Source: Puniceibacterium sp. IMCC21224 (GTDB taxonomy: Bacteria; Pseudomonadota; Alphaproteobacteria; Rhodobacterales; Rhodobacteraceae). From it: a stretch of DNA of 64,000 nt. This document shows, piece after piece, positions 1 through 8,962 of this stretch. The stretch covers positions 1-64,000 of the forward strand of contig NZ_LDPY01000003.1 in NCBI RefSeq assembly GCF_001038505.1, written 5' to 3'. Under the pieces are notes generated by a model. The model saw only the letters and a list, made by a program, of their open reading frames with translations. It had not been told where the DNA came from and did no database searches. A program made the position numbers and the translations under genes. The first letter of the stretch is position 1, and every line of letters begins with the position of its first letter.

Positions 1-1
1 C

Positions 2-154
2 GAATGGCCCGTCGTCTCCGCTCCAATGGCCGAGACCCTGACCGGTGCCAGCCGCGCCGCCGTCCAGCGCAACCTCGCCTGGATGGAAACGCGAGGCCTT
101 ATCCGCGAGGTGACCGGGCAGGGTCGGTATCGGATGTGGCGCGCCACCAACTGA
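2..154 (+). CDS. 3' end of an RHE_PE00001-family (DUF1612/HTH) protein, cut by the window edge
   Basis: The frame is open from the left edge and stops with TGA at 152-154, giving about 50 residues. The tail reads AETLTGASRAAVQRNL, then ETRGLIREVTGQGRYRMW. I recognise this as the C-terminal helix-turn-helix end of the DUF1612 'RHE_PE00001' family, which is common on alphaproteobacterial plasmids and of unknown molecular role. The rest of the gene lies outside the window. The call rests on remembered family resemblance only. Confidence 0.6.
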   Translation, partial: EWPVVSAPMAETLTGASRAAVQRNLAWMETRGLIREVTGQGRYRMWRATN

Positions 155-427
155 AGACCTCAGCGAGACCCGCAGGCGATGAAGCGTAAGAGCGCGGAGC
201 AAGCAAAACCGACTTTTTGTGTCACATCGCCGACCCAGAGCGCGATGCTACATCCGTAGGGCGGGGCCAAGCGGTCATTCGTGAAAATTGCAGCGAAAGA
301 GGAAAAGAGCCCAAGGACGAAGCCGCTTCGCGGCATTGGCGCATTTGGCTGATGTCGTGAGCCCATTCCGCCGAATGCTGCGTTGCGTTCCAATGGCCGC
401 AATCGCTGATCAACCGAACGATAACCC

Positions 428-1309
428 TCAACGGGATTTGTGGACAATCGAGACGCCGACGATTGCGAACGCGCCACCTAGGATAGTCGTCCAGTTTGGC
501 CACATACCAACAAGTGGGATCGACAGAAGGCTGGCGACAGGGGCCATGAAAAACAAGAGGTTTGCGGCCTTTGGAGCGCCGAACCCGTCAATCGCGACCA
601 TCCATGTGACATAGGCGAGCGCGCCGGGAAAGAGCCCGAGAAAAGCCAGCGCCATCAGGGCGGAAGGGGGAGCAGTGCCAAACTGACCCAAGCCCCAGAC
701 CGCCCATGGTGACAACAGGACCGCCCCTGCAAGCAAGGTCCAGAAACTGCTGACCAGCGGACCATATCGCGCGATAAGCGGCCTCTGAAACGCAAAGAAC
801 GCACCGGAACAGACCGACGCCATCAGTATGAGTGGCGCACCGGCGCCAAGGTCCATCCCGCCTGGTTGACCCGTGGCAATGATCGCAGCCCCTCCAAGAG
901 AGATGCCGGTTCCGATCCAACCAGCGCCCCCGAACCGCTGGCGAAAAAAAACGATTGCCACGATGGCGGCAAAGACGGGCTGACAGGCGATCAGAAAGCT
1001 CGCGGCAGCCGGGCTGACGGTCTTCTGGCCGGTATTCAGCAGGCAATTGTAGATTGCGATCCCAAGAGCGCCACAGAACAGAAACCATGCCGCATCCCGG
1101 ACCGTTGGGAGCGTCGGCCCGCCGTTCCGGAACAGCACGAGTCCGAACAGCGCGACTGATGCGATCAGAAACCGGAAGGCTGCAAGAGGTAGCGGGTCGA
1201 ACCCGGTCAGGCCCAAAGTGATGGCGGGAAAAGACCCCGCCCAGAACAGGATGGTGACAGCGGCACAAAGTCCGGCGGCAGTCAGCTTGGCTGATTGTGT
1301 TTGCAACAT
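428..1309 (-). CDS. EamA/DMT-family inner-membrane transporter
   Basis: This 293-residue protein begins MLQTQSAKLTAAGLCAAV and is almost entirely hydrophobic, with about ten membrane segments arranged as two EamA repeats (repeat 1 has FWAGSFPAITLGLTGFDPLPL; repeat 2 lies about residues 150-290). The family exports amino acids or small metabolites, but the substrate cannot be read from sequence. The frame is open further upstream, but I chose the ATG at 1307-1309 because the family starts there and because the upstream part overlaps the divergent LysR gene. The 63-bp gap to that gene carries a LysR-type box, so the regulator probably controls this exporter. Confidence 0.85.
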   Translation of the reverse strand: MLQTQSAKLTAAGLCAAVTILFWAGSFPAITLGLTGFDPLPLAAFRFLIASVALFGLVLFRNGGPTLPTVRDAAWFLFCGALGIAIYNCLLNTGQKTVSPAAASFLIACQPVFAAIVAIVFFRQRFGGAGWIGTGISLGGAAIIATGQPGGMDLGAGAPLILMASVCSGAFFAFQRPLIARYGPLVSSFWTLLAGAVLLSPWAVWGLGQFGTAPPSALMALAFLGLFPGALAYVTWMVAIDGFGAPKAANLLFFMAPVASLLSIPLVGMWPNWTTILGGAFAIVGVSIVHKSR

Positions 1310-1337
1310 GAGAACAGGATACTTGCGGTGGATTCTG

Positions 1338-1352
1338 TTGCATATGCTGCAA
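1338..1352. promoter_or_regulatory. LysR-type box between EamA and lysR
   Basis: The 15-bp sequence TTGCATATGCTGCAA has perfect TTGCA/TGCAA arms and fits the T-N11-A rule for LysR-family binding sites. It lies between the divergent starts at 1309 and 1373, 20 bp before the regulator's ATG. A shared operator and autoregulation are inferred. Confidence 0.5.
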
Positions 1353-1372
1353 AGAAAGGCTCTTCTGTGCGC

Positions 1373-2254
1373 ATGACGCACAGCATTTCCTCCCTTCCTC
1401 CAACTGAAACCTTGCTGGCCTTCCAGGCCGCGCGTAATGGCGGATCGTTCGCACAGGCGGCGCGCGCACTGAACGTCAATCACGCGACTGTCTTGCGGCG
1501 GGTGCAGACACTCGAAGCCTGGCTCGGCACGCGCGTCTTCGAGCGCAGTGGTCGCGGCGTAGTGCTGACGCCCGCCGGTCAGCGGTTTTCGGCGGACCTC
1601 GATCAAGCCGTCGAAACCTTGGAGCGCAGCGCGGATCGGTGGAAGCCCGCTACCGGTCCGACGCTCATCCGGCTCAGCGTCCTGCCGTCTTTCGCCCGTC
1701 TTTGGCTGATGCCGCGTCTGCCCGATCTGATCGGCAAACCGCAACGCTACCGGATCGAGTTGTCTCTTTCGCATCAGCCTGTCGCACTAGGCGATGGCCA
1801 AACCGATGTCGCCATTCGCTATGGCAAAGGCGATTGGGACGGGCTGACCGCCATTCCATTGCGCCGCGAGACATTGTGCCCGGTTGCATCCGCCAGGTTG
1901 AGTGGCGCGGCGGAAAAGATGACACCGCAGGCGATTGCCGCTTTGCCGCTGATCCACGATTCCGACACATCGCTCTGGCAGCACTGGTTTGCGCAACACG
2001 GCATTAGATACCGGATGAAGGCGTCTGACATGCGGTTCGAGGACTACGACCTTGCTTTGGAGGCGATGCGGCGGGGCATCGGGGCCTTGTTGCGGCGCGA
2101 ACATAACGAAGAGCAAGTGTGCGAGCCGGATGTGTTGCGGCTCAACGAAAGCAGCGCTGAAAATCCGCGGCGCCATTTCGTCGTTGTCTCAGCGCACGAG
2201 CAGCGCGTTTCTGTTCAAAGATTTGTGGAGTGTGTATGTGCGCACGACGTGTAA
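1373..2254 (+). CDS. LysR-family transcriptional regulator
   Basis: This 293-residue protein has an N-terminal winged helix-turn-helix (about residues 8-67: LLAFQAARNGGSFAQAARAL, then NHATVLRRVQTLEAWLG and VFERSGRGVVLTPAG). A periplasmic-binding-like effector domain follows (about 90-290). The frame extends 26 codons upstream, but the ATG at 1373 gives the usual LysR N terminus and leaves room for the promoter. It probably senses a small molecule and controls the divergent EamA exporter. The effector is unknown. Confidence 0.88.
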   Translation: MTHSISSLPPTETLLAFQAARNGGSFAQAARALNVNHATVLRRVQTLEAWLGTRVFERSGRGVVLTPAGQRFSADLDQAVETLERSADRWKPATGPTLIRLSVLPSFARLWLMPRLPDLIGKPQRYRIELSLSHQPVALGDGQTDVAIRYGKGDWDGLTAIPLRRETLCPVASARLSGAAEKMTPQAIAALPLIHDSDTSLWQHWFAQHGIRYRMKASDMRFEDYDLALEAMRRGIGALLRREHNEEQVCEPDVLRLNESSAENPRRHFVVVSAHEQRVSVQRFVECVCAHDV

Positions 2255-2352
2255 TCCGGACAGGCAGAAGATTTGACGTCTGAATCTGTGCTTCACGCAC
2301 CCATACAAAGCGATCATTGAACCCGATTTCGTAGACAGCCGCTTTGTCCCGC

Positions 2353-2759
2353 ATTTCAGTCGCTCGTTGGCCGCCCAGAAGCTGAGACAGAATTTTTCCA
2401 TGCCCATGATCCAAAAAAACAGACCGAGTAAAGCCATCGCGTCAAGATCGCAGTCGGGTCGTTTCACACTCATGACCGAACCAACTTGTAATCAGGGAAA
2501 ACAGAGTTGATACGGCTTCCCGCTCTTCGATTTCGTTTCGCAGCATCACGCCAGAAAGGGCTTCTGCCGCGCCCACAATAGCCGTACAACGAATTGTAAG
2601 CACATCCATAGGAGCTTCGACGTAGGGGCGAAAGGCTTGTGCATACGCGTCGACATAGCGGCGCAGCAGATTGCTAGCAAAATGTTCCATGTCCTCGTCC
2701 CCCTGAAGCGCAGCGACGATGGCGAATGCTTCCGGCCCTACTGTCGCGTAACACCGCAT
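2353..2759. repeat. Segmental duplication, block A (partner 15253-15659)
   Basis: This 407-bp block, which covers the 3' half of the tetR gene and about 90 bp beyond its stop, recurs at 15253-15659 in the same orientation with only scattered substitutions. In the second place it ends at CCGCAT and continues directly into the partner of block B (5359-5479). Confidence 0.95.
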
Positions 2760-3056
2760 GTACGCTGTACTTGCTGCTTCGGCGACAGACCGAAAGTTAG
2801 GGTCGGCTTTTGCCAAGCGGTCTCGGAGCATGCCGAATTGCCGTTCGGCTATCTCTTCGTAAAGCGCGATGAACAAGCCCGATCTTGTCTGAAACTGGTC
2901 GTACACGACCGGTCGGCTGACTCCAGCCGACTCGGCGAGTGACACAAGTGTCAGCGCGTCTGCGCCGTGCGCGCCGACCATGGCTTTCGCTGAATCAAGA
3001 AGTTGCCGCCTTCGTTGATCTCGACTCAGGCGTGTTCGCTTCGTTCTGACATCCAT
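2442..3056 (-). CDS. TetR-family transcriptional regulator
   Basis: This 204-residue protein has a TetR DNA-binding domain at about residues 10-60 (RRRQLLDSAKAMVGAHGADA, then TLVSLAESAGVSRPVVYDQF) and an all-helical ligand domain after it. It is divergent from the dehydrogenase-like gene starting at 3159. A 14-bp palindrome in the gap overlaps the predicted promoter of that gene, which suggests repression of it. The 3' half of the gene is duplicated at 15342-15659. Confidence 0.88.
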   Translation of the reverse strand: MDVRTKRTRLSRDQRRRQLLDSAKAMVGAHGADALTLVSLAESAGVSRPVVYDQFQTRSGLFIALYEEIAERQFGMLRDRLAKADPNFRSVAEAASTAYMRCYATVGPEAFAIVAALQGDEDMEHFASNLLRRYVDAYAQAFRPYVEAPMDVLTIRCTAIVGAAEALSGVMLRNEIEEREAVSTLFSLITSWFGHECETTRLRS

Positions 3057-3068
3057 ATAAGAATCCGA

Positions 3069-3097
3069 TTGACTATATACATAGTGTAGGTTAAATA
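3069..3097 (+). promoter_or_regulatory. Promoter with overlapping palindromic operator upstream of the 3159 gene
   Basis: A -35 like TTGACT (3069-3074) and a -10 like TAAATA (3092-3097) are 17 bp apart. The palindrome ACTATATACATAGT (3072-3085) overlaps the -35 element, the usual place for a TetR-type repressor to block transcription. It was identified by eye. Confidence 0.45.
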
Positions 3098-3158
3098 TTG
3101 TACATAGATGCGCTCACTTAGTCTAGTGGGCGTAAGTTAGTTGTAGGATCAGAACGAG

Positions 3159-4217
3159 ATGGCAAATGAAAATAGATGGGTTCTAGTGGTTGGCGCTTCC
3201 GGCGTTGTCGGGCGACAGACGGCAACTCGGCTTCGGCAGCGATGGCCTGACTTGCCTATTCTTGCAGGCGGTCGCAACCTTCAGCGAGCGGAAGCCATAG
3301 CCGCTGAGCTCGGCAACTCTAAGGGCGTGGCATTGGATTTGAGTCGCCGCGATCTCGGATTAGCTCATGGCGTTTCTGTCGGCGCTGTCGCCATGTTTGT
3401 CAAAGATGAGACCCTGAACGGCCAGCTCTTTGCGCAGGATCACGGTGCCGCCTTTATCGATATCTCAAGCGCAGCCTTCGAACTTGGGCCCCAGGCGGCG
3501 GTTTTCAGCGAGCGTCCGCAAGCCGCTCCCGTGCTGCTTGCCAGTAATTGGCTTGCTGGTACGAGCACATTTGCTGCTCTTGACCTCGCAAGCAGCTTTG
3601 ATCGTATTGATAGCATCCTTGTATCGGCTTTGCTGGATGATCAGGATATTGGCGGGGGCGCTGCGGAAGCCGATTACGTGCGCCAGACACAGGCTGGACC
3701 GTCCGGCTTATTACGAAAGAACGGCCGCTTCATATGGGTCTCCGGAAAGGATGCGGCAGGTACGTTCGAGGCAGTGGACGGAAGAAGCTTTGACGCGCAA
3801 GCGTTCGGAAATCTTGACGTGCTGAGCTTGTCGGCAGCGACTGATGCACAGGATATTGTTTTTCAGTTTGCGGTTGGCGAAACCTCCTCTCGCCGACGCG
3901 GCGAAAGGTTTTCCCACGAGATACTGGTCGAAATCGGCGGCACCTCTCAGGATGGACGGCGGACGCACGCCAGGCGCGCTATAGTCCATCCTGATGGTCA
4001 GGCTCCCATGACCGCTCTGGGTGTCAGTTTGGCAATCGAAGACATGCTCGGGCTCAGGACAGGTAAGAAATTGGCCCCAGGACTGTACCTGCCGCACGCC
4101 GTTGTCGATCCCACGCGGGCGGTCAATCTGCTTCGCGAGATCGGTGTGACAATTGATGACAAATGGCATCATTCAGATGGCTTCGAAGCGATCAGGTCGG
4201 AGAAGCTGGTGCCATGA
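3159..4217 (+). CDS. Saccharopine-dehydrogenase-like NAD(P)-binding protein
   Basis: This 352-residue protein opens with a Rossmann glycine motif (VLVVGASGVVGRQTA) and follows the saccharopine-dehydrogenase-like layout, with an acidic/basic stretch after the second strand (AGGRNLQRAEAIAAELG) and a mixed C-terminal substrate domain. The family includes enoyl-reductase-like and saccharopine-reductase-like enzymes, and the substrate here is unknown. The next gene starts inside its stop codon (ATGA at 4214) and is a frameshifted paralogue, so the pair arose by tandem duplication. The divergent TetR probably represses both. Confidence 0.75.
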   Translation: MANENRWVLVVGASGVVGRQTATRLRQRWPDLPILAGGRNLQRAEAIAAELGNSKGVALDLSRRDLGLAHGVSVGAVAMFVKDETLNGQLFAQDHGAAFIDISSAAFELGPQAAVFSERPQAAPVLLASNWLAGTSTFAALDLASSFDRIDSILVSALLDDQDIGGGAAEADYVRQTQAGPSGLLRKNGRFIWVSGKDAAGTFEAVDGRSFDAQAFGNLDVLSLSAATDAQDIVFQFAVGETSSRRRGERFSHEILVEIGGTSQDGRRTHARRAIVHPDGQAPMTALGVSLAIEDMLGLRTGKKLAPGLYLPHAVVDPTRAVNLLREIGVTIDDKWHHSDGFEAIRSEKLVP

Positions 4218-5219
4218 GCAGTGATAATAGTGGCATTCTCATGGTCGGTGGATACGGTGCCGTGGGTCGTGAGGCTGCAAAAACTATCCGGCAGCTTTAC
4301 CCGAATATGAAGCTCATTATAGCCGGGCGTGATGTCACGCGAGCGACTGCACTCGCGGAGGAGCTGGGCGTCGCGCAGGGCGTCGGGTGCGATCTCACAA
4401 CGCCCGGTTTGGGACTGGCACCCGGTCTTATTTATCGAGCCGTCGCTTGTCTTTGCCAAGGACGAGTATCTGCATGCGCTTGATAACGCTATCGCTAACG
4501 GGGCCGCGTATGTCGCGATATCTGACTATGCAGTCGAGATTGCACCGCTCACCACTCGCTCAGGCACCGACGGTCGACAAATACCAATCCTGCTGTTCGG
4601 CCACCATCTTGGTGGCCTTGTTACGATGGCAACTCTGCATCATACTCGGGACTTTGCCGACGTCATCTCAGTTCGCGTTGCCGCGATCTTTGATGAAGCC
4701 GATCTTGGTGGCGCGACGGCCCAAGCCGATGCCGCTCGTGTTGGGCGCGCAACACCGCACCCTCTGATCCGGCACGAAGGTCGTTGGCTCTGGGCAGAGG
4801 GGTCGAACCTGACGCGGCGGTTTGCTGGATCGGATGGGGTTGTCTATGAAGCCAGCGCTCTTTCGTTGTTGGATGTCGCTAGCATCGCCGCTGCTACGAA
4901 GGCGCGGTCGGTGCGATTTGATGTTGCTGTTCGCGAACCGTCGCCAACTGCCCGCCACGAGGTCGTTATCGAGGTCGAGGGACGCGGCAGAGACAGTCGT
5001 ACTATCAATCGGCGGATAACGATAGAGAGTAACGGCTTCCATACGATGGCAAGTGGACGCGTTTTAGCATTCGCCTTGGAGCGCGTGCTAGGCCTTGATG
5101 GCCGATCAGCGACTCCCGCTGGCTTGTGGTTTCCCGAGAACGTGCTTGATGCAGCACACGTGGTCAGCCTGGCGTGCGAACACGGTATTGCGATCAATGG
5201 TCAGAATGCACCGATGTAA
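4214..5219 (+). pseudogene. Frameshifted paralogue of the saccharopine-dehydrogenase-like protein
   Basis: The gene starts at ATG 4214, overlapping the stop of its paralogue, and encodes a Rossmann start (GILMVGGYGAVGREAAKTI). The frame breaks near 4448. Comparison with the paralogue (AVAMFVKDETL) shows that dropping one T from the CTTG at 4446-4449 restores AVAVFAKDEYL, after which the second frame runs intact to TAA at 5217-5219. A single extra base is the simplest explanation. The rest of the protein shows no decay, so either the mutation is recent or it is a sequencing error. Confidence 0.8.
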
Positions 5220-5358
5220 CTCATAATGGCTTTGGGCGGACAGTTTGGCGATCTAAATTATCTTTGCACGTAAGCTCCATTCGCATGCGCTGTGAGCCGG
5301 GGCTTTCGACACTTATCGGCGGCATGGCGGGACTCGTCACGGGTCGTTTTCGCTATCT

Positions 5359-5479
5359 CCGCATCGCTGCCGGTCAGCCGGGTCGAAAATCTCTGGACTT
5401 AACTACATGGTCAGAAGCGGTTGGTTTGGTCAGGGAGAGAAAGGCTTGAGTTCTGGCTGGAGGGGCCGACGCAAGGAGC
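5359..5479. repeat. Segmental duplication, block B (partner 15654-15774)
   Basis: This non-coding block of about 120 bp recurs at 15654-15774 in the same orientation. There it follows block A directly, joined through the shared CCGCAT, so about 2.6 kb present here between the blocks is missing from the second copy. Confidence 0.92.
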
Positions 5480-5511
5480 CCTTCTCGCACGCATTACACA
5501 GGCGGGACACG

Positions 5512-6063
5512 TCAGTGTCGGCACATGGCCCAAAGTCCGGGATGATCGGTTATCGCACCAAAACCGTCCGTGACGAGCGTCGCGCGGTAATCGTGCTGCT
5601 GTGAGGCATACGCATAGGTTTGCGGGCCAGTCCGATGGTAGCTTTGTGGCAGCCGTTTTACCGTCCAATCTTCGGTGTCAAGCCACACCGCTACGCAGTC
5701 CGCGTCGGAGCCCTCAGAGAGATCCATTCGTCTGATCGCATTGGTATTACTGGCGGGCGTGAAACCGAGGTCGACGTCACTTAACCCCTGCATAGCAGGG
5801 TCGATTTCGCCATTTATTCGCCAATCCCCTGTCCTCTCGTGTTCCAGGATCAGATTGAAAGGACGATCACCGATCCATCCCGATACAGATGCACTGCGAC
5901 TCCGCCACGCGCGGTCGCAGAACAAGCGATACGCCAGATTGGCGACAGCTCCGTTTTGTTCGAAAACAGCAGTGCCTTCGATCGTCCAACCCTGCGCGGT
6001 CGCAGCAATCCGACAAGCATCGTGCCCTTGTTGATCTAATCGGCGCCACAATACGGTGTGCAT
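5512..6063 (-). CDS. Putative glycolipid-binding protein (PF06475-like)
   Basis: This 183-residue protein begins MHTVLWRRLDQQGHDACRI and resembles the 'putative glycolipid-binding' family (formerly DUF1089) in its W-R-x-L start and repeated beta-strand character, including IDPAMQGLSDVDLGFTPASN and RLPQSYHR. The family's function is poorly known. The frame opens 17 codons earlier, but ATG 6063 has GGAG 8 nt upstream and the family N terminus. It has no signal peptide or membrane segment, so it is probably cytoplasmic. Confidence 0.7.
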   Translation of the reverse strand: MHTVLWRRLDQQGHDACRIAATAQGWTIEGTAVFEQNGAVANLAYRLFCDRAWRSRSASVSGWIGDRPFNLILEHERTGDWRINGEIDPAMQGLSDVDLGFTPASNTNAIRRMDLSEGSDADCVAVWLDTEDWTVKRLPQSYHRTGPQTYAYASQQHDYRATLVTDGFGAITDHPGLWAMCRH

Positions 6064-6255
6064 CAAACTCTCCGTTTTCTGTATCATACTACCTTTCGCC
6101 GCTAACGGCAGCAATGCCCCCGCACAGCCGCCGTTAGCCGATAGGTTCGGCGCCGATCTTGCTTACGGGCGCGGCGAAGGTCCGGTTTGAGCCCTTCTTG
6201 CATTCCTCCTTCAATGCAAAGAATGTCGGCTTCAACTAGGTGAAGGAGATGGCTC

Positions 6256-7056
6256 GTGAAAATAATGTGTCTGAACGGTTGGGGAGGAAAACTGCACAGT
6301 GCCCTATTACCGTATGTCGAAACCACCGCGCCCGACATCTTGTGCCTTCAGGAAGTCATTCATAGTCCAGAGTCCAAAAAAGATTGGCTGACCTACCGTG
6401 ATGGTGATCATACTCTACCACAGCGCGCCAATTTCTTCCGTGATGTCTCGCATGCCTTGCCCAATCATGTCGCGGTCTTTTGTCCGGCAGCACAGGGCGT
6501 CCTTTGGGACGAGGATGAGCCAATTCCGTCGCAATTTGGACTGGCAACCTTCGTGCATCGATCCTTCCCAATAATTGGTCAGGTGCAGGGTTTCGTTCAC
6601 AAAGACTTTTCACCGGTTGGCTATGGCGATCACCCTCGGTCTCGTAGCGCACACGGTATCAGGGTCTATGACTACACTGCCAAACGGACAGTTAGTGTCA
6701 CACACATGCACGGGCTGCGCGACCTAAACGGCAAGATGGACACGCCCGAACGTACCGCCCAAGCGCGAAGGTTTTATAATCTTTCATGTCAGGTATCCGA
6801 ACCTGAGGACGTGGTGGTCGTCTGCGGTGACTTCAATGTCGAACCAAACAGTGAAACTCTCGCGATCCTGACAAATGCTGGGATGACGGAATTGGTGACA
6901 GGTCGCGGTTTCGCCAGCACCCGAAACACGCAATACAAGAAGCCCGGACGGTTCGCAGACTACATGGCTATAAACCAAAAAGAGGTCGTGAAGGAGTTCG
7001 ATGTCATCCACGATCCTGAAGTCTCGGATCACTGTCCGCTTGTTCTCAAGCTATAG
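6256..7056 (+). CDS. Endonuclease/exonuclease/phosphatase-fold protein
   Basis: This 266-residue protein carries the landmarks of the EEP metallohydrolase fold: MCLNGWGG at the start, ILCLQEV (metal-binding Glu) at about residue 34, VVCGDFNVEPNS (catalytic Asp/Asn) at about 190, and VSDHCPLVL (catalytic Asp-His) at the C terminus. Members cleave phosphodiesters in nucleic acids, phosphoinositides or sphingomyelin, and the substrate here cannot be told. There is no signal peptide, so it is cytoplasmic. It stands alone, with AAGGAGA about 9 nt before the ATG. Confidence 0.82.
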   Translation: MKIMCLNGWGGKLHSALLPYVETTAPDILCLQEVIHSPESKKDWLTYRDGDHTLPQRANFFRDVSHALPNHVAVFCPAAQGVLWDEDEPIPSQFGLATFVHRSFPIIGQVQGFVHKDFSPVGYGDHPRSRSAHGIRVYDYTAKRTVSVTHMHGLRDLNGKMDTPERTAQARRFYNLSCQVSEPEDVVVVCGDFNVEPNSETLAILTNAGMTELVTGRGFASTRNTQYKKPGRFADYMAINQKEVVKEFDVIHDPEVSDHCPLVLKL

Positions 7057-7409
7057 CCTCTAACGCCAAAGCTGCCCCTCAATTTTCCTGATCGAACGGC
7101 AGTAAAGTCCCGCGTTGCGGACGGTGGCAAGCTTTCCGATGAACGTCGGCTCGCTGTCCGGTAGGGGATTGTTCACAGGACGCCGGATCACCGATGACCT
7201 CGTCCCAGCATTTGCGGCAGAAAACGATTCTCATTTGACTGGTCCGGATATAGTATCATTGAGGGGGCGTCTTGCTTTACACAAGATGGCGGCCAGAACG
7301 AAGCCATGTCGCTTTTCACAAATGAGTTCAGTGGATTGTCGCTAGCCGTGCAGTGAGCTTGAACGAAGGTATGGAAGCGAGCCTTCGAAGATATGGAGTA
7401 GAAACCATA
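7057..7409. other. Intergenic region with nothing recognised
   Basis: These 353 bp between the EEP gene and the convergent marR gene hold only a short open frame (7115-7345) without family resemblance or a ribosome-binding site. No repeat or terminator stands out. Confidence 0.4.
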
Positions 7410-7895
7410 TCAGGCTTCGAAGCCCTTGAGAAATCGCTTGAGCAGGTCATCCAGTTGGGCGCGCTTGTCGTCTGACAAGGCGGAGACCAGATTCGCCTGG
7501 GTTGAAACATGCTCGGTGACAGCCGTGTCGATGATCTCGACTCCTTTGTTCGTCAAAGAAACGAGGAAGCCGCGGCCATCTGCCGGGTTTCTGACCCGTT
7601 CAATCAATCCAACCTTCGCCAGTTGATCGATGCGGTTCGTCATTGTGCCTGATGTCACCATTGTGGATGCCATCAGTTCACCGGGCGACAAGGCGTAAGG
7701 CGAACCGGATCTGCGCAATGTTGCCAACACGTCAAAACTGGCGGCATTCAGACCGTGCGCGGCCCATGTCTTTGCCATGCCCAGCATGAGATGCTGATGA
7801 AGACGCTTGATCCGCCCGATCGTGCCCATGGGCGCGATGGACAGCTCGGGGCGTTCCCGATGCCATTGCTCCAGAATTTTGTCGACGTGATCCAT
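7410..7895 (-). CDS. MarR-family transcriptional regulator
   Basis: This 161-residue protein has the MarR winged helix in the middle (about residues 45-115: ASFDVLATLRRSGSPYALSP, then TSGTMTNRIDQLAKVGLIER) and the typical wing, VRNPADGRGFLVSLTNKG. It is divergent from an EamA transporter and an SDR. Two identical-arm palindromes sit in the 89-bp gap, a strong sign that it represses both itself and that operon. The ligand is unknown, perhaps an electrophile given the neighbours. Confidence 0.9.
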   Translation of the reverse strand: MDHVDKILEQWHRERPELSIAPMGTIGRIKRLHQHLMLGMAKTWAAHGLNAASFDVLATLRRSGSPYALSPGELMASTMVTSGTMTNRIDQLAKVGLIERVRNPADGRGFLVSLTNKGVEIIDTAVTEHVSTQANLVSALSDDKRAQLDDLLKRFLKGFEA

Positions 7896-7918
7896 ACCGT
7901 CATCTTAGCAGCGCTTGT

Positions 7919-7962
7919 ATCTTGACTTCAAGATTAATCGCATTGTATCTTGAAGTCAAGAT
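7919..7962. promoter_or_regulatory. Two MarR operator palindromes
   Basis: Two 16-bp sites share the arms ATCTTGA...TCAAGAT with 2-bp centres: CT at 7919-7934 and AG at 7947-7962. Their centres are 28 bp apart, nearly three helical turns, so dimers would bind the same face. They fill the gap between marR and the EamA-SDR operon. Confidence 0.8.
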
Positions 7963-7984
7963 AACTGGCTGGGGTGAGTAGATT

Positions 7985-8932
7985 ATGCGGATATTGAAGA
8001 CGGCTCACGAACTTCCATCCGGCACAGGCTGGCTGACCCCGTTGCTTTGTCTTCTGGGCGGGGGGGCGCTCCTCGGGCTTTCCACCAATCTGGCAAAATA
8101 TGCGGGCGACGTTGGATTGGCACCGCTGGCCTTCCTGATCTGGTCTATTACCGGGGCCGCAATCCTTTTGCTGATTATTGCCCTGCTGCGGAATGATCCG
8201 CCGCCTCTCAACATGGGCAGTCTGAGGTATTACACCATTGCCGCTTTGGTCAGTGTGGCCGGGTCGAACCTGATCTTCTTCTCGACCATCCCCCATATTG
8301 GCGCTGGGTTTGTCGCCCTGATCATCGCCCTGCCGCCGCTCTTGACCTATCTCGGGGCGCTGGCGATCGGGATCGAACGGTTTCAGGCTCTGCGCGCTCT
8401 TGGCGTTGCGGCGGCACTTGCTGGCGCGGGCATCCTGGCGATCCGCAAGTTGTCTGCGCCGGACGCCGATGTTCTCTGGATTCTGCTGGCGCTCTGCGGG
8501 CCGGTGCTACTGGCGGTCGGCAACATCTATCGCACATTGCACTGGCCGCGCGATGCGTCCCCCGAAGCATTGGCACCGGGGATGCTGGTAGCGGCCTCGA
8601 TCATGCTGGGAATGACAGGTTTGCTTCCCGGCTTCACGCTCGCAGTGCCAATGGGCGATGCTATGCCATTTCTCCTGATTGCCGCGCAGGTACCGGTTTT
8701 CTCGGGACAATTCCTACTGCTGTTCCTGCTGCAGAAGACCGCCGGACCGGTTCTGCTGAGCCTGCTCGGATCGGTCGGCGCGGTTGTCGGCGTTCCTATC
8801 GCGGTATTGCTACAAAACGAAGCTGTGCCAGACGGTCTGTTGCCGGGAGCCTTCCTGATTGCTCTCGGTGTTGCTCTTGTCACATGGGGCGGCATGAAGG
8901 CAGCGACTGCACGCAAAGGCGTAAAATCGTGA
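7985..8932 (+). CDS. EamA/DMT-family transporter
   Basis: This 315-residue, ten-segment membrane protein has two EamA halves (GWLTPLLCLLGGGALLGLST at residues 16-35, and a second repeat from about 165). It is preceded by GGGGTGAG 7-14 nt before the ATG. It is the first gene of a two-gene operon with an NAD(P)-binding protein 30 bp downstream, and is probably controlled by the divergent MarR. Export of a toxic or signalling metabolite is the likely role. The substrate is unknown. Confidence 0.85.
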   Translation: MRILKTAHELPSGTGWLTPLLCLLGGGALLGLSTNLAKYAGDVGLAPLAFLIWSITGAAILLLIIALLRNDPPPLNMGSLRYYTIAALVSVAGSNLIFFSTIPHIGAGFVALIIALPPLLTYLGALAIGIERFQALRALGVAAALAGAGILAIRKLSAPDADVLWILLALCGPVLLAVGNIYRTLHWPRDASPEALAPGMLVAASIMLGMTGLLPGFTLAVPMGDAMPFLLIAAQVPVFSGQFLLLFLLQKTAGPVLLSLLGSVGAVVGVPIAVLLQNEAVPDGLLPGAFLIALGVALVTWGGMKAATARKGVKS

Positions 8933-8962
8933 GCCCCCCAAATATCGACAAGGATTAACCAA

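Noticed and set aside
7115..7345. A 76-codon plus-strand frame in the gap after the EEP gene
   Set aside because: It has no ribosome-binding site, no family resemblance and an irregular composition.
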